Source of the DNA: Larix kaempferi
Lineage: Eukaryota; Streptophyta; Pinopsida; Pinales; Pinaceae
Direction: 5' to 3'
NCBI GenBank assembly: GCA_027924585.1
Contig: BSBM01000442.1
Span: 496,001 to 560,000, forward strand
DNA: 64,000 nucleotides
Shown: positions 1 to 10,400 of the stretch, in pieces
Layout of the letters: every line of letters starts with the position of its first letter
How positions within the stretch are numbered: the first letter of the stretch is position 1
The notes under the pieces: model-generated
What the model saw: only the letters and a program-made list of their open reading frames with translations
Told to the model about the DNA's origin: nothing
The model's database searches: none
Made by a program: the position numbers and the translations under genes

Positions 1-2
1 TT

Positions 3-236
3 AATGGCCTTCCTAGATCATGGGATTCCTTCATCCAAGGAATTTGTGCTAGGAAGAAACTTATCTCATTCAATAGGATGTGGGAAGAATGGTCACAGGA
101 AGAAGCTCGAATTATAGCTTGAGAAGAAAAGATGGGGAATGAAGTTCAAGCTCTCACAGCCCACACCAAGAAGAGGACACTTTTCCTCAGATTGTCCTAA
201 GAACAAAAGGAACAACAACAACTACTACTACAAGTA
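3..236 (+). pseudogene. Ty1/copia gag remnant (element A)
   Basis: Reading from base 3 gives a gag-like segment (NGLPRSWDSFIQGICARKK and onward) typical of the C-terminal part of Ty1/copia gag, the particle protein. A TGA at 120-122 interrupts it where related proteins usually have Arg. Near 170-200, in a shifted frame, the residues RGHFSSDCP look like the second half of a CCHC zinc knuckle, the nucleic-acid-binding motif at the end of gag. The 5' part of gag and the 5' LTR lie left of the window. It belongs with the pol remnant at 1690-3183. Family call is by recognition of the pattern; the frame breaks show it is dead. Confidence 0.6.
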
Positions 237-1580
237 ATCTGACAAGTATGACTTACAGGTATGTTTTGAAATCTATTCATGATTAAGTTTATAATATGAT
301 TGTCTTCATGTTATTGAGTTTAGTAACAATGTTGTTTAATTTTAGACTTGTCTTATCACCCTAGTAAAAGTATGAATGCATGATAGAAGACATTCATTGG
401 TTAGGGTTATGACACTTATGATTGTATTATGATTGTACTAATACACTATGGTGTTGTATGAGGATAATGTTATCTGCTAACATGAAGGTACAAATCAAGT
501 TCTAGATCAAGACCATGGTGACATGAAGACAAAGACTCATCCATAGTCATGGATCACATAGAGGTATGTATATTTTGGTTCTACAATGGTTAACTTATGA
601 ATTATGCAGGTCATTGAAGAGAACAAGAAAACATTGCTAGACATAACTAGCAAATATGATGACCAGGTATGTTTTCCTATATCAAGTTAGAATCCTACTC
701 TATGTTAGGATCTTATACTTTTGTATATGATTATTCATGAAGTTAGAAATTTAAGTAATCAAGCAGTTATGCATATTATGTCTCTTACCTTGATTGATGA
801 TATGACTAACCAAAAGAGTCCTATGGTCAAATAAGAATATGCATCAGTAAAAGAAGTCTTCCCTGATACTTTGAATACTAATGCTTATTATCTGTGTTTG
901 AAATGATCATGACTATACATCTTTAAGATTATCTTGTTTTGATAGTATTGAGATGATACTAATGGATGTATGATTATGTATGAGATATTGAGGATGGCAC
1001 AATCATGACACTAGTACACACTTAAGCATGCACAGTGGTCCAGGATGAATATATGTTCAAGGATAGGTAATCCACAAAGCAAAGATCAAGATGGAGCACA
1101 CTCCAATAGTTCCTGCAAGGAAGCAAAGATTGAGAGGGAGTCCACACAACAAACAAACAAAGATAAGTATTTGAATTGTCATTTCTTGTATATCTGATTG
1201 TTTAAATAATATTGATCAAAGATGTATATGCTTATGTTCCTAGACTTAGGTTGTGTATTATGCATATTATAATAATTGCATTAATGAACAGTATACTACT
1301 AATATGCATATGATGGGTAAGTGGCCTATGGCACTGTACAACATTCCATTGCTACTTATCTAGAATGAAACCTCTTTGCTGACATAATGGGAGTTGTGCA
1401 CACTCTTAACAATGTTCTGGTAGAGATTGGAAGGCATCTAGAAAGTTACAGGATATGGATAAATGTTGTATTGAAGCATTGGCTAAATTAATTGCATGAC
1501 TGTATGACATATTTCTTTATGTGTAAGAATTTGTTCTGAAAACTATGAGATGTTTCTAATCATGCAATTTAACTTGTCTT
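237..1580 (+). other. intron-like filler where protease/integrase should be
   Basis: An intact copia element would carry protease and integrase between gag and reverse transcriptase. I see neither here. The stretch is AT-rich with stops in all frames. Several short segments end in splice-donor-like junctions: AG|GTATGT near 256, 563 and 667, and a short open block at about 610-666 is bounded by CAG on the left and GTATGT on the right. Either the region was replaced by unrelated intronic DNA, or it is a badly decayed spacer. Confidence 0.35.
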
Positions 1581-1689
1581 GTAGGAAAGATAGTACATCA
1601 TCACCTACAAAAGAAGGACTGCAACATTTACTCCAGCAACAAAGCCATCTATTGAAGAATCCGAAGTTCCCAGGATCCAGGATGAAGTA

Positions 1690-3183
1690 ATGATCTAAGA
1701 GTACCAGTCGATCATGAAGAATGATGTTTGGGATGTGGTCCTAAGACCTGAAGGGAAGTCTGTTGTGACTTCCAAGTGGATCTATAAAGATCAAGCATGC
1801 TGCAGTTGGTAGCATAAAGAAATACAAAGCGAGATTTGTAGCTTGTGGCTTCTCCCAGAAAGAGAGAATAGACTATGAAGAGACTTTTGCTCCTGTAGCC
1901 AGATACACTTCCATCAGATCAGTACTTGCTTTGGCTACAGTGAAGAAATGGAAGATACACTAGATGGATGTCAAGACAGCTTTCTTGAATGGTGTAGTCG
2001 AAAAGGAAGTGTATGTGGAGTATCCACTCAGTTTTGAGACACATGACAAAGGGACTCATGTGTGCAAACTGAAGAAAGCCCTGTATGGTTTGAAACAGGC
2101 ACCCAAGACCTGGTACGGAAAAATAGACAACTTCCTATCCAGTTTGGGCTTTACCAAGAGTAAAGTGGATTCCAACCTTTACTACAAGGTTGAGGAAGGC
2201 AATCCTGTGATACTACTATTGTATGTGGATGACCTGTTTGTAACAGGTGAGGATGGGTTGATTGCCGACACCAAGAGAAAGCTTGCTGCCGAGTTCAAGA
2301 GGAAGGACTTGGGGATGATGCACTATTTCCTAGGCATGGAGGTATGGCAGAGTGCAGATGGAATCTTCCTTGGACAAGGGAAGTATGCAGTAGAGATCCT
2401 GAAGAGGTTCAGGATGATGGACTGCAAGGCCATGGCCACACCTATGGCATCGAACCTGAAGCTTCTATGTGATGCTTCATCTGATCCGGTTGATGTCACA
2501 GTGTATCATCAGATGATTGGGTGCTTGATGTACCTAACGAACACCAGACCAGACATTTGCTTTGCGGTGAACACATTGAGCTAGTTCCTGACAGATCTCA
2601 GAGGTGTTCACTTGGTTGCTGTAAAGCATATTCTGAGGTACCTGAAGGGTACAATTGAGTATGGGCTCAAGTATGATGCGAATCAAAAGTTTAACCTGCA
2701 AGGTTATGTTGATTCAAACTGGGCAGGCACTGTTGTATATAGCAAGAGCACTTTTGGGTGCTGCTTCAGTATGGGATCAGGTGTGATCTCTTGGTTTAGA
2801 AGGAAGCAGTCCTATGTAGCACTGAGTACAGCCGAGGCAGAGTATGTTGCAGCTTGTTCGGCTAATTGTGAGGCAATGTGGCTCCGAAAGCTACTGGCTG
2901 AGTTATTTGATCTTTCGTTGGAGGCTACTGGTATCTTTTATGACAACTAGAGTTGTGTGAAGCTGTCTGAGAACCCGGTGTTCCACGACAGGTTGAAAGA
3001 CATTGAGATCAAATATCACTATATCAAGGATATGGTGTAAAGAGGAGCAGTGAAGCTCTTGTATGTTACAACGGATGAGTAGGTTGCAGATGTGCTGACG
3101 AAACCACTATCCAGAGTGAAGTTTGAGTACTTTAGAGAGAGGCTTGGTGTTCTTCAGATTGACGACACTTTGAGGAAGAAGTG
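1690..3183 (+). pseudogene. Ty1/copia reverse transcriptase and RNase H (element A)
   Basis: This copies element RNA to DNA in the cytoplasmic particle. The entry block (MKNDVW, SKWIYK) starts near 1705, with a one-base insertion near 1785 shifting the frame. MDVKTAFLNG follows at 1964, then YGLKQAP, and the catalytic YVDD at 2222-2233 is intact. The RNase H part has DSNWAG and ALSTAEAEYVAA (about 2710-2860), and the tail reaches a terminal TGA at 3181-3183. In-frame stops stand at 1961, 2582, 2948, 3038 and 3080. At each of them related copia proteins have Gln, so CAG or CAA became TAG or TAA. The residue order is textbook copia; integrase is missing upstream. Non-functional. Confidence 0.9.
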
Positions 3184-3257
3184 ATGGACACATTTGTAGG
3201 AGCCATTCCAAGCATGGTGAGAGGAGGATATTTCCCATGGCTTTGGATGTAAGTGCT

Positions 3258-3520
3258 GGATGATCAGCATCAGGATGATGCTCTAGTTACTGCTTTGTAT
3301 GATCAGTTGGATCATGTATTTGTATATGTATTAGGTGGATACATTGTATGATCAGGTGGATCATGTATGATGATATGTGTCAGGTAGATACATGATATGC
3401 ATCAGGTGGATGTTATTGATGATCAGGATGATCATACTATGATGACATGCATCAAGAGGATGCTTTGACATGATCAGGTGGATCATGAGTGATGAGTCCG
3501 AAGACACAGATGCACATAGC
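3258..3520. repeat. imperfect GATCA(G/T)GTGGATCATG repeats
   Basis: Between the end of pol and the 56-bp array, variants of GATCAGGTGGATCATG recur with irregular spacing, mixed with ATGATGATATGCATCAGGTGG-like pieces. The same words return near 3835-3870, after the array. This looks like a degenerate short tandem repeat in the 3' non-coding part of element A. Confidence 0.6.
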
Positions 3521-3526
3521 CTTTCT

Positions 3527-3750
3527 GACATGGTGGTAGATGTGTTCTCCCATGTGCGTTGATGTAGGTGCAGAACCTTTCCGACATGGTTGTAGATGTG
3601 TTCTCCCATGTGCGTTAATGTAAGTGCAGAGCCTTTCCAACATGGTGGTAGATGTGTTCTCCCATGTGTGTTGATGTAAGTGCAGAGCCTTTCTGACATG
3701 GTGGTAGATGTGTTCTCCCATGTGCATTGATGTGAGTGTTGAGCCCTTCC
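3527..3750. repeat. 56-bp tandem repeat, four copies
   Basis: Copies begin with (G/A)ACATGGT(G/T)GTAGATGTG at 3527, 3583, 3639 and 3695, giving an exact 56-bp spacing three times. Each holds TGTTCTCCCATGTG and a GTGCAGA-CCTTTC block, with a few substitutions per copy. It lies in the 3' untranslated part of copia element A, between pol and the polypurine tract. Antisense open frames across it exist only because 56 is not a multiple of three and the unit lacks stops. Confidence 0.9.
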
Positions 3751-3859
3751 CGGATGGTCAGAGGAAATTCCTTCCATGCCGGTGAGTGTAAGTGTTGTAT
3801 TGTGTGCATCTGGACTGTGCTTCGTAGACAATGAGATGATCAGTATGATCATGAGTATC

Positions 3860-4228
3860 AGGATGATACTCTGTGGCCATGGATAGGTTGTGCAGCTACA
3901 TGTAAAAGATACTTGGATATCTAATAGGTTGAGCAGTATGCTCGTAATCAGTCCTGGGATGCTCTTTCGGGGTTTTGCTTAATGCATGTAATTAGTCCTG
4001 GGATCCACAGTATGGCCAGTGATGATGAATACCTATAGGTGGTGGGCCTACATCCAGCATGAAAATGGGTTGGCTCTGTAGAACTTCCTATGACGAGCAG
4101 ATTAGAGATTGATTGAGATAGCAGCAGCCGTGACGATGACGATGATTCAATGATGATGATCCAGTGACGATGATGCAGAGAAGAAGACTTGTGCTAGCAA
4201 ATCTGTGTCGAGAAATACGTTCCTAGTT
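3860..4228 (+). other. 3' non-coding part of copia element A
   Basis: No reading frame of note. It holds GATGATGATG-like short repeats at 4120-4180 and leads directly into the polypurine tract and 3' LTR. Confidence 0.5.
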
Positions 4229-4237
4229 AAGAGGGAG
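4229..4237 (+). other. polypurine tract of copia element A
   Basis: AAGAGGGAG lies immediately before the TGTTGATG start of the LTR. A purine run at this place is the plus-strand DNA primer site of LTR retrotransposons. Confidence 0.75.
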
Positions 4238-4837
4238 TGTTGATGTATATGTAAGTTCAGAATGTATTTCATATATGTATATTGTATTCCTATAAAGATG
4301 TTATTATTCCTCTATACGGAAGTATCGTCATTTATATTGTAAGCGTCGTAACTTATACTTGATGGGTTATTAGACCACCTTGATGGGGTCTTCCCTATAT
4401 AAGTCATGTGGGTTAAAGGGTTATTAGACCACCCTATTGGGGGTCGGCCCTATCAACATTATGTTAAGTGGTTAAGTTGAGGCCGACCTAGAAAAGGTTA
4501 TTAGGAAAGTCAAGTCAAGTATAAATAGAGTGCAGGAGGCACTCTATTTTATCATTCACTTTCTCACTTATACACTCATTGGAGAGTGGCGCACTAGTGG
4601 AGGAGGAGAAGCTGCTGCTAGGAGACTATCTCTTATGCTTGGGTTTTGTATCATTGCTCTATCTATCTATGAGGAAGTTATTGGGGTTTTTCACCTTCTT
4701 GGTTTTCCCCAAGGAAACTTTGTGTGTCTATTATCTCATGTGATTGCTTGTTGTGATTGATATGCTTGATATGCTGTACATGTTATTCTCTCAGTAAATA
4801 TCCTAGAGTATGTTGAATTAATGCTCAAAAATTAACA
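4238..4837 (+). mobile_element. 3' LTR of copia element A
   Basis: The LTR starts TGTTGATGTATATG right after the polypurine tract and probably ends at TTAACA near 4837, about 600 bp. A TATA box (TATAAATA) sits at 4520-4527, as expected for the U3/R promoter. The matching 5' LTR lies left of the window, so the right end and the flanking duplication cannot be confirmed here. Past 4837 the sequence is compatible with gypsy A, so A may have inserted in that element. Confidence 0.7.
4520..4527 (+). promoter_or_regulatory. TATA box in copia A LTR
   Basis: TATAAATA followed by GAGTGCAGG, in the middle of the LTR, is the likely core promoter for the element's transcript. Confidence 0.6.
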
Positions 4838-5154
4838 AACTGTGCTCTGGAGAGTATCCGTCTCGTGCATGGTTCATACTGGTTTAACAGTTTTTGAAAT
4901 TCCGCTACAGCATCTGTGCTCTTTAATAATTTCATGCAGCTCCATAGGAACTACGCAACAGAGGTGCCTATCTCTGCTGCGTTGCACGTTTTATCATAGG
5001 CGGCTGGAATATCCTCCATGTATGGTATTTCACTTCGCAACAGGATTCTTAGTGACCTAGGTGCTTGTTCTTTGAATATTCCTCGTGCTTCTTCAAAAAC
5101 TTCTTTGTTTTTCTCCAAGTTAAAAGCAGGTGTATTCCCACTAGCTTTTCTGAT

Positions 5155-6423
5155 CTAGATTGTTTCAAGAGGGGTCTGTTTAGTTTCAATGCCTCCAGAA
5201 GTCGAAGCTTCTACTTGCCTATCTCTTCCTGTCTCAATGCCACTTCGCGTTACAGCATTAATACTTGGATCCACATCCCTTCTCTCTGCTACGATCAACT
5301 GAATGTTCGGGTTTGGTGCACCTTGATTTCTCTTCTGCATTTATGCCGCTAATACTGGACAGTCTTCAATAAGATGGTCAAAATATTTGCAATAATTACA
5401 AGTGGTACATGGATTGGTACAATCTCTAGATAAGTGACCTAGTTGGCCATAGTTGTAACAAATCATCTGGCCTCTTCCCCTTCCTTGTCTTAGGCTAGTA
5501 TTTCTTCCTCTTCCATGGAATCCTCCATGGCCTCTATATGCGCCTTTATCATACTGCGCATTATCTTGTTTCTGTGGAGTCTCTTCTTGGACTCTGTATA
5601 CTCCACCACCCTGCATATTGTCTAGATATCGCTTTCTCTCCATCATGAGTTGATATGCTCTATAGTTTCATTCATCATGTCCAACTGACTTACAAAAGTT
5701 GCAATATAAATTCTTAGGGATGCGCACATACTTTTGAATCAAGTAGTAGTCTTCTGGCTGATGTCCTCTAGTTCTATAGATTTCACACCATGGCGCTTGG
5801 TTCTGATTCAGTGGATTTGTTGCTACACTGTTAAGGTATTCTTGAAATGAAGGGCAATGCTCTCTAGTGTTCCCTTATCCTTTGCATCCTGTACGCCAAA
5901 CTTCTTGTCTTTATTCTTTCCCCTTCTTCATATCGTGTATTTGTAGTGTCAGGGTAGCTAACTGTGTCTAGATCTGAGACATTTCAATGCTAGTCTCTCT
6001 AATTGGTGAAGCTTCTAACTTCATCGCGATCTCCAGGGCTTCTTCCTGTGAAGCCACTTTCTGCTGCATCAACGGTAGTCTGATATGAGGCAACAGCGCG
6101 ACGATAAACCACTCCTGGTGCTGTTGCAGTCTTATGACAAAACTGACCTGGTATAGCAATGTCTTAAGCTTCTGGTCAAATTCCTAGACTTTCTCATTAG
6201 GTTTTTGCTTAATTTCCTTTAACTCTGTTATACATTGGGATTCTGACTTTGGTTTCTTGAACTCACTCAATAGTGCAGCCTTAATCTCTACTAAGGTTCT
6301 ATTATGTCCAACAGAATACTTCATGAACCAATTCAAGGCTCTATCTCTAAATGTGGTGATGAGATGCGCTTGCTTCACAGCATCATCCTGAACTTGCTTA
6401 ACACTCCATACGGCTTCACATAG
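5155..6423 (-). pseudogene. Ty3/gypsy gag, central and C-terminal part (gypsy A)
   Basis: Minus-strand gag, the particle protein. From the high-coordinate end it shows a retrotransposon gag domain (LNWFMKYS, then SEFKKPKSESQ, 6447-6184), a second gag block with LLPHIRLPLMQQKVASQEEA (6159-5968), and zinc knuckles at about 5470-5350. The first knuckle is C-x2-Y-x4-H-x4-C, with the second Cys replaced by Tyr; the second is a perfect C-x2-C-x4-H-x4-C. A linker with VTRSGIETG follows to 5155. Stops and frame changes between blocks show decay. Its pol is absent, perhaps beyond copia A to the left. A solo LTR interrupts it at 6424. Confidence 0.8.
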
Positions 6424-7186
6424 TGTTAGTATATTCCTATACTCCATCCTAGTCCCACTAGCTTTTCAGTCATTTTCATTTTCAGTCTTTTAGGGTTTGC
6501 ATGCATTTTGCATGCATCCCAGTCATCAATCCCAACACCTAGCCCTCAGTTAACTAGCCCCGGGAGCTTCTTCCTAATCAGTTTTAGCCCTCCTAGTACT
6601 TAGTGCACCCTCCTTTCACCTACTGCATGAGATAGGTGCACTTCTTCACCTACCAGTCCAGTTATCTTCAATTAACTGGGCTCTCTCCTTGATTTTAGGC
6701 TTGAATCACTCTTAACTGATCTTATCACTCCAATGGACCTCCAGTGTGACTAGATAGCCTATTCTGACTCCAGTTAGCTCCATGTGCGCCCTCCAGTGAG
6801 CCTCCTTCACTACATTAGTGCTTCCATGTGCCAGTTACATCTACCACACTCAGTTAGACTCAGTTGGACTCATGGTTGACCATTACTTGTGCATTGATGA
6901 CTTCACTGATGATGAGTTGGACTCCTAGTTATGCTTTGATGACACTCCACTGATTATGGATCTATCCATGAAGGGTAATTCCAATCACACCTAGTGTATT
7001 CGAATCCTCGGCACTGTATATTTACTGTTTCACTATTCAGATTAATGTAACATGTGTAATTATTCTGCCTCTATCTGAGCTCCTTTAGATCTATGTTCTT
7101 CTACTCTATTCTTCTTCTATTATTCCTAAATTCTTTCATTGTGAGGTTTACATCATCTCTTTAGATCTACTATGAGCATTTTCACA
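6424..7186 (+). mobile_element. solo LTR of the gag-only family, TSD CATAG
   Basis: A 763-bp LTR that begins TGTTAGTATATTCCTATACT and ends ATTTTCACA. It is flanked on both sides by CATAG (6419-6423 and 7187-7191), a clean 5-bp target duplication. It matches the reverse complement of the LTRs at 18549-19330 and 20868-21665, including TATACTCCATCCTAGTCC, the GCATGCAT run and TTTTCACA. With no internal region left, it is a solo LTR made by LTR-LTR recombination. It sits inside the gag reading frame of gypsy A, which resumes on the other side. Confidence 0.92.
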
Positions 7187-7191
7187 CATAG

Positions 7192-7330
7192 AAACCAATG
7201 TTGTTCAGGGTCCTCTAGACCCAGTCCTTTAAATATCGACAGTTTAATATCATCAATCATCCTTCTCCTAGGTGGTACAGGGCTCTGCACAAGGTTCTAA
7301 GCTGCAAAAGTAAAATTTGTATTGCGAGGA
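7192..7330 (-). pseudogene. gypsy A gag, part upstream of the solo LTR
   Basis: On the minus strand this reads MIDDIKLSIFKGLGLEDPEQ followed by HWFL, then after the solo LTR continues as EAVWSVKQVQDDAVKQ. Together these form the start of the conserved plant gypsy gag domain (LPxFxGxxxEDPxxFW). The join across the 763-bp solo LTR is in register once one copy of CATAG is removed, which confirms the insertion. Confidence 0.75.
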
Positions 7331-7519
7331 ATGTTCTGAATCAGAATATTCAAAGATGGGATAATCTGGGACGGAATGGTCTGAGTCGGGATGGTCTGAG
7401 TACTTATTCCCACGGTGTTACTGGTATCAGCGCTCTGAGGGATAGGAATATTAACAACAGGAGGGTTCTGAATTGATGGATTCTAAGAAATAGGAGGTGC
7501 AGTACTTGCAACCAGTGAA

Positions 7520-8560
7520 TTCTACAGAGTAATAGGCTGATAGGTGGTTGATAGGGGTGTGGTTTGGCTATCAGGTCCGGTTTGTAAATCAATGTCTACG
7601 CGGAGTCCGTGTTCACTGGAAGTCTTCTTAGTAGTATATTTATATCTTTTTCCACTTCTCAAATTATGTGTCTCTTTGTCAGAATCACTATAGATGCTAT
7701 TGACCATTACAGATTCAAAACTTCTAGGAATCTTTATTGCATTCTTAAAACACCTTTCTCAACTAAAATCATTTTAATGTATAAACTCAAATTGTTGAGG
7801 TACTTACCTCTGAAACCTTTGAAAAACTCTGCTTCGGCTACGCTGTAGGACTTTAGGGTGTCCACAGCAAACTCTGTCACAAATCCTTCTAATATGCTGT
7901 CGACCCAAAAGTCAACTCCTTGTGAAAGTGGACTATCTATTGCTTTGAGCCTCACAATGAGCTCCAGGGTCCACTCGGTAGGTTCTTCTAGCTAGAAACA
8001 GTTCTTTCGCTCTGCGAGCCTCGATAACCACTCATGCAACTCGTTTCCAAAGGATTCCCAGAAAATCTCATGAATATCTTTCCACAGGTATTTGTTCAAA
8101 ATCTATGTTAGAAAGATGCGGGTGTCTATTTTCTTTCCTTGTGAAGTCTCTTTCTGTCTTGTCACACCAGGCCCAAATCTCTTTCTTGTCTGGGTTCCAA
8201 TTCTCTACAATCAGTGGAACTTTTTCATCCAAGCACATCACTATTTCAAGCGTGGCAACTCATCATGGATTCTTAGCGTGGAAACAGAACCATTGTTTGG
8301 CTTACATAACTGTCTTGAGGTTTTCTATAAAGACCCAGGTTCTTCGCAATTCAAGGAACCAACAAAACCCCTTTTCACCAGCCCTTCTGGAAATAATCTG
8401 TGAACAGATTGAGGTCTCACTTGAGGAAAAGTTATGGGGGGGCTGTGGAATATAGATTCCACAACCAGGTGATGAGTGCGTAAACAGATCTGATGAACAA
8501 CACGTTGTGGGACTCACGTTGCAAACTGAAGATTGCGCAAAGCTCAACTCCTTCACGGCC
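7520..8560 (-). pseudogene. coding-like DNA upstream of gypsy A gag
   Basis: Minus-strand blocks look protein-like but I do not recognise them. One reads LIVRLKAIDSPLSQGVDFWV and on to EAEFFKGFR (about 7950-7811), followed at 7810 by a GTAAGT donor-like site. Another begins MVNSIYSDSDKETHNLRSGK (7707-7522). Between 8110 and 8260 a further open stretch includes VENWNPDKKEIWAWCDKTE. They lie at the 5' side of the gag of gypsy A and may be its N-terminal part, an extra upstream frame or the leader. Frameshifts join the blocks. No LTR or primer site for gypsy A was found to the right. Confidence 0.35.
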
Positions 8561-8639
8561 AATACTTACTCTATCGTGCATCCAAGGACTGCGTAATGTC
8601 GAATGGACTTTCGTCGACGGGACAACGCAACTGATAGCT

Positions 8640-9400
8640 ACACTTCTTGTTCAGACTTAACCAATTTCGGTGACTTTATTTAGGATTTCCTATCCATTCA
8701 TCAATTGCCTTATGTTATTTATCTTATGACTTATGCAATATGACAACACATAGTATACTACGCACTTTCGGTGCTACGCTTCAAGTGGATCACATGGCGC
8801 GAACTCCACCTACTTAAGTATTATCCCAGTCTACTTATGCATTCATTCTTCCTTAGAAAGATTTAAGCATCTAACATCCATCTGCATACATGATACTTAA
8901 CATATTATTCCCATCTTCATTCTTATGGCGAATACATATAAAAGTAAAACACATAAACTGATAAGCAATATCTTAAGCATTCATAGTAAGCAAATATACA
9001 GATTCAAGCATATAACAATCACACAACACAGAATTTAATGTGGTTCACCCCCAGGATGGGAGCTACGTCCACAGGAACTGTTGTTATATTATCTTGGGAA
9101 GGGTACAATAGTTCCAGTCTGTGCACTCAGCTGTATACTCTCTTCTCTTTCAATAGGCCTCTACGCATGCATCTTGTAGAGCCTTTACAATAGCATTCAA
9201 CAAAACAAACAAGTATTGCTCAACATTATACAATGAAGATCTGAGATTAACCCTTTCCCATACAAAATGTGCCTTCTTATCGATCATGCATGTAGGTCAT
9301 GTCTTTACAATGCATAGGCAAAACCCTAAGGTTTCCCAAAACTGTCACAGTTTCCCCTTAACCAAACTGGCTGGCTTCTGATAGCGATTCTTCCGTCATG
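8640..9400 (-). mobile_element. LTR-like remnant, minus strand
   Basis: The minus strand near 9075-9030 holds GTGGACGTAGC, then GGGTGAACCAC, then a TGTGTTGTGTGATTG run. This word order recurs near the U5 end of many plant LTRs. I could not fix TG and CA ends or a target duplication, and no primer site follows. It is called a remnant only. Confidence 0.35.
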
Positions 9401-9734
9401 GCCATCCTCTGCACGTGGTCACGTCGCTTTCATCCTGCCCTGTCGACCGCATGACGACTGTCACTTTCACTCGCATGTTCCTTCTCTAACGACCTTATGC
9501 GGCTGGTTCACGTCGTGCTTCCCTTGCTCGTGTGACCAGTCGCTTTCCTTCCGTGATACTCCTTACCCATCTGCTTGGTAATCATGGAGTATCTTAACCA
9601 AGAATAGACCACCAATGGTCTTACCAAAATATGTGTTGTTTTCCTTAATATATTCTGCTTTGACAGATCCCCGTGGATCAGTCCCTTCACATCGTTGTCT
9701 TTTCGCGGCGTTGTCTTCCTTTCTCTGTCGATGT

Positions 9735-9830
9735 TGCGCTGCGCTCAACTTCGTAGCTCCCCCAAAAACTGTCTTTGCCAAAATCCTCCAGCTGAACTGC
9801 GCTCAACTTCACAGTTCCAAAACTGTTTTT
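9735..9830. repeat. short duplicated block
   Basis: CTGCGCTCAACTTC followed by GTAGC-TCC-AAAACTGT occurs twice about 64 bp apart (near 9739 and 9798). It is an imperfect local duplication in unassigned DNA just left of the copia RNase H tail. Confidence 0.55.
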
Positions 9831-9861
9831 TCAAAAATGCCTTACTTGGGCCAGGCCCAAC

Positions 9862-10400
9862 AGAAGGCCTTTGTGTATTTGCATGGTACTCCAGATTATG
9901 CAATCTACTTCCAATGAATATTTTGATATCATGGGAAGATATATATACATGGATTTGTTGATGCAGACTAGGATGGAGCTATTGACCATAGAAGATCCAC
10001 AAGTGGTTATGAATTTAACCTTTTTGGTGGGGCAATTAGTTGGACGAGAAAGAGGTGGGATATAGTTTCATTGTCAAGCATAGAAAATCAACACATGGTT
10101 GCCACTCATGGAAGCAAGGAAGATATATGGTTGCAATTGGGTATTGGTTTCATTCAAGAAGCTATGATAATAGGTTGTGATAGATCAAGTGAAATATTTC
10201 TAGAAAAGAACCCTACTTATCATTCCAAGACAAATCATATTGATGTATAATACCATTTTTTTATATACATGGTTGAACAGATCAAAGTATTCTTAGAGAA
10301 GGTTGATACCTTGAAGGTTGTTGTAGATTCATTGACAAAGTCTATTAGTACTAAAAACTTCTCTTGGTGTAGAGAATCAATGGGAATTTCGAGTTGATTG
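9862..10400 (+). pseudogene. copia RNase H tail (decayed)
   Basis: Pieces in several frames follow the C-terminal RNase H order of plant copia pol: YLHGTPDYAI, then FVDADWDGAIDHRRSTSGYE, FNLFGGAISW, ATHGSKE, KNPTYHSKTNHIDVQYHF, DSLTKSIS and FSWCRESMGIS. It starts abruptly near 9862 with no reverse transcriptase to its left, so the element was truncated. It has several frame changes. It is a different copia lineage from element A at 1690-3183. Confidence 0.8.

Noticed and set aside
3361-3852. Overlapping antisense frames of 163, 91 and 64 codons with repeated histidine-rich units
   Set aside because: Produced by the stop-free 56-bp tandem repeat read in all three frames.
4530-5352. Plus-strand frames of 60-95 codons after the copia A LTR
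   Set aside because: No domains; they overlap the LTR and the minus-strand gypsy A gag frames.
9508-9961. Short frames on both strands left of the copia RNase H tail
   Set aside because: No motif on either strand, except the plus-strand copia RNase H residues from about 9862, which are annotated separately.
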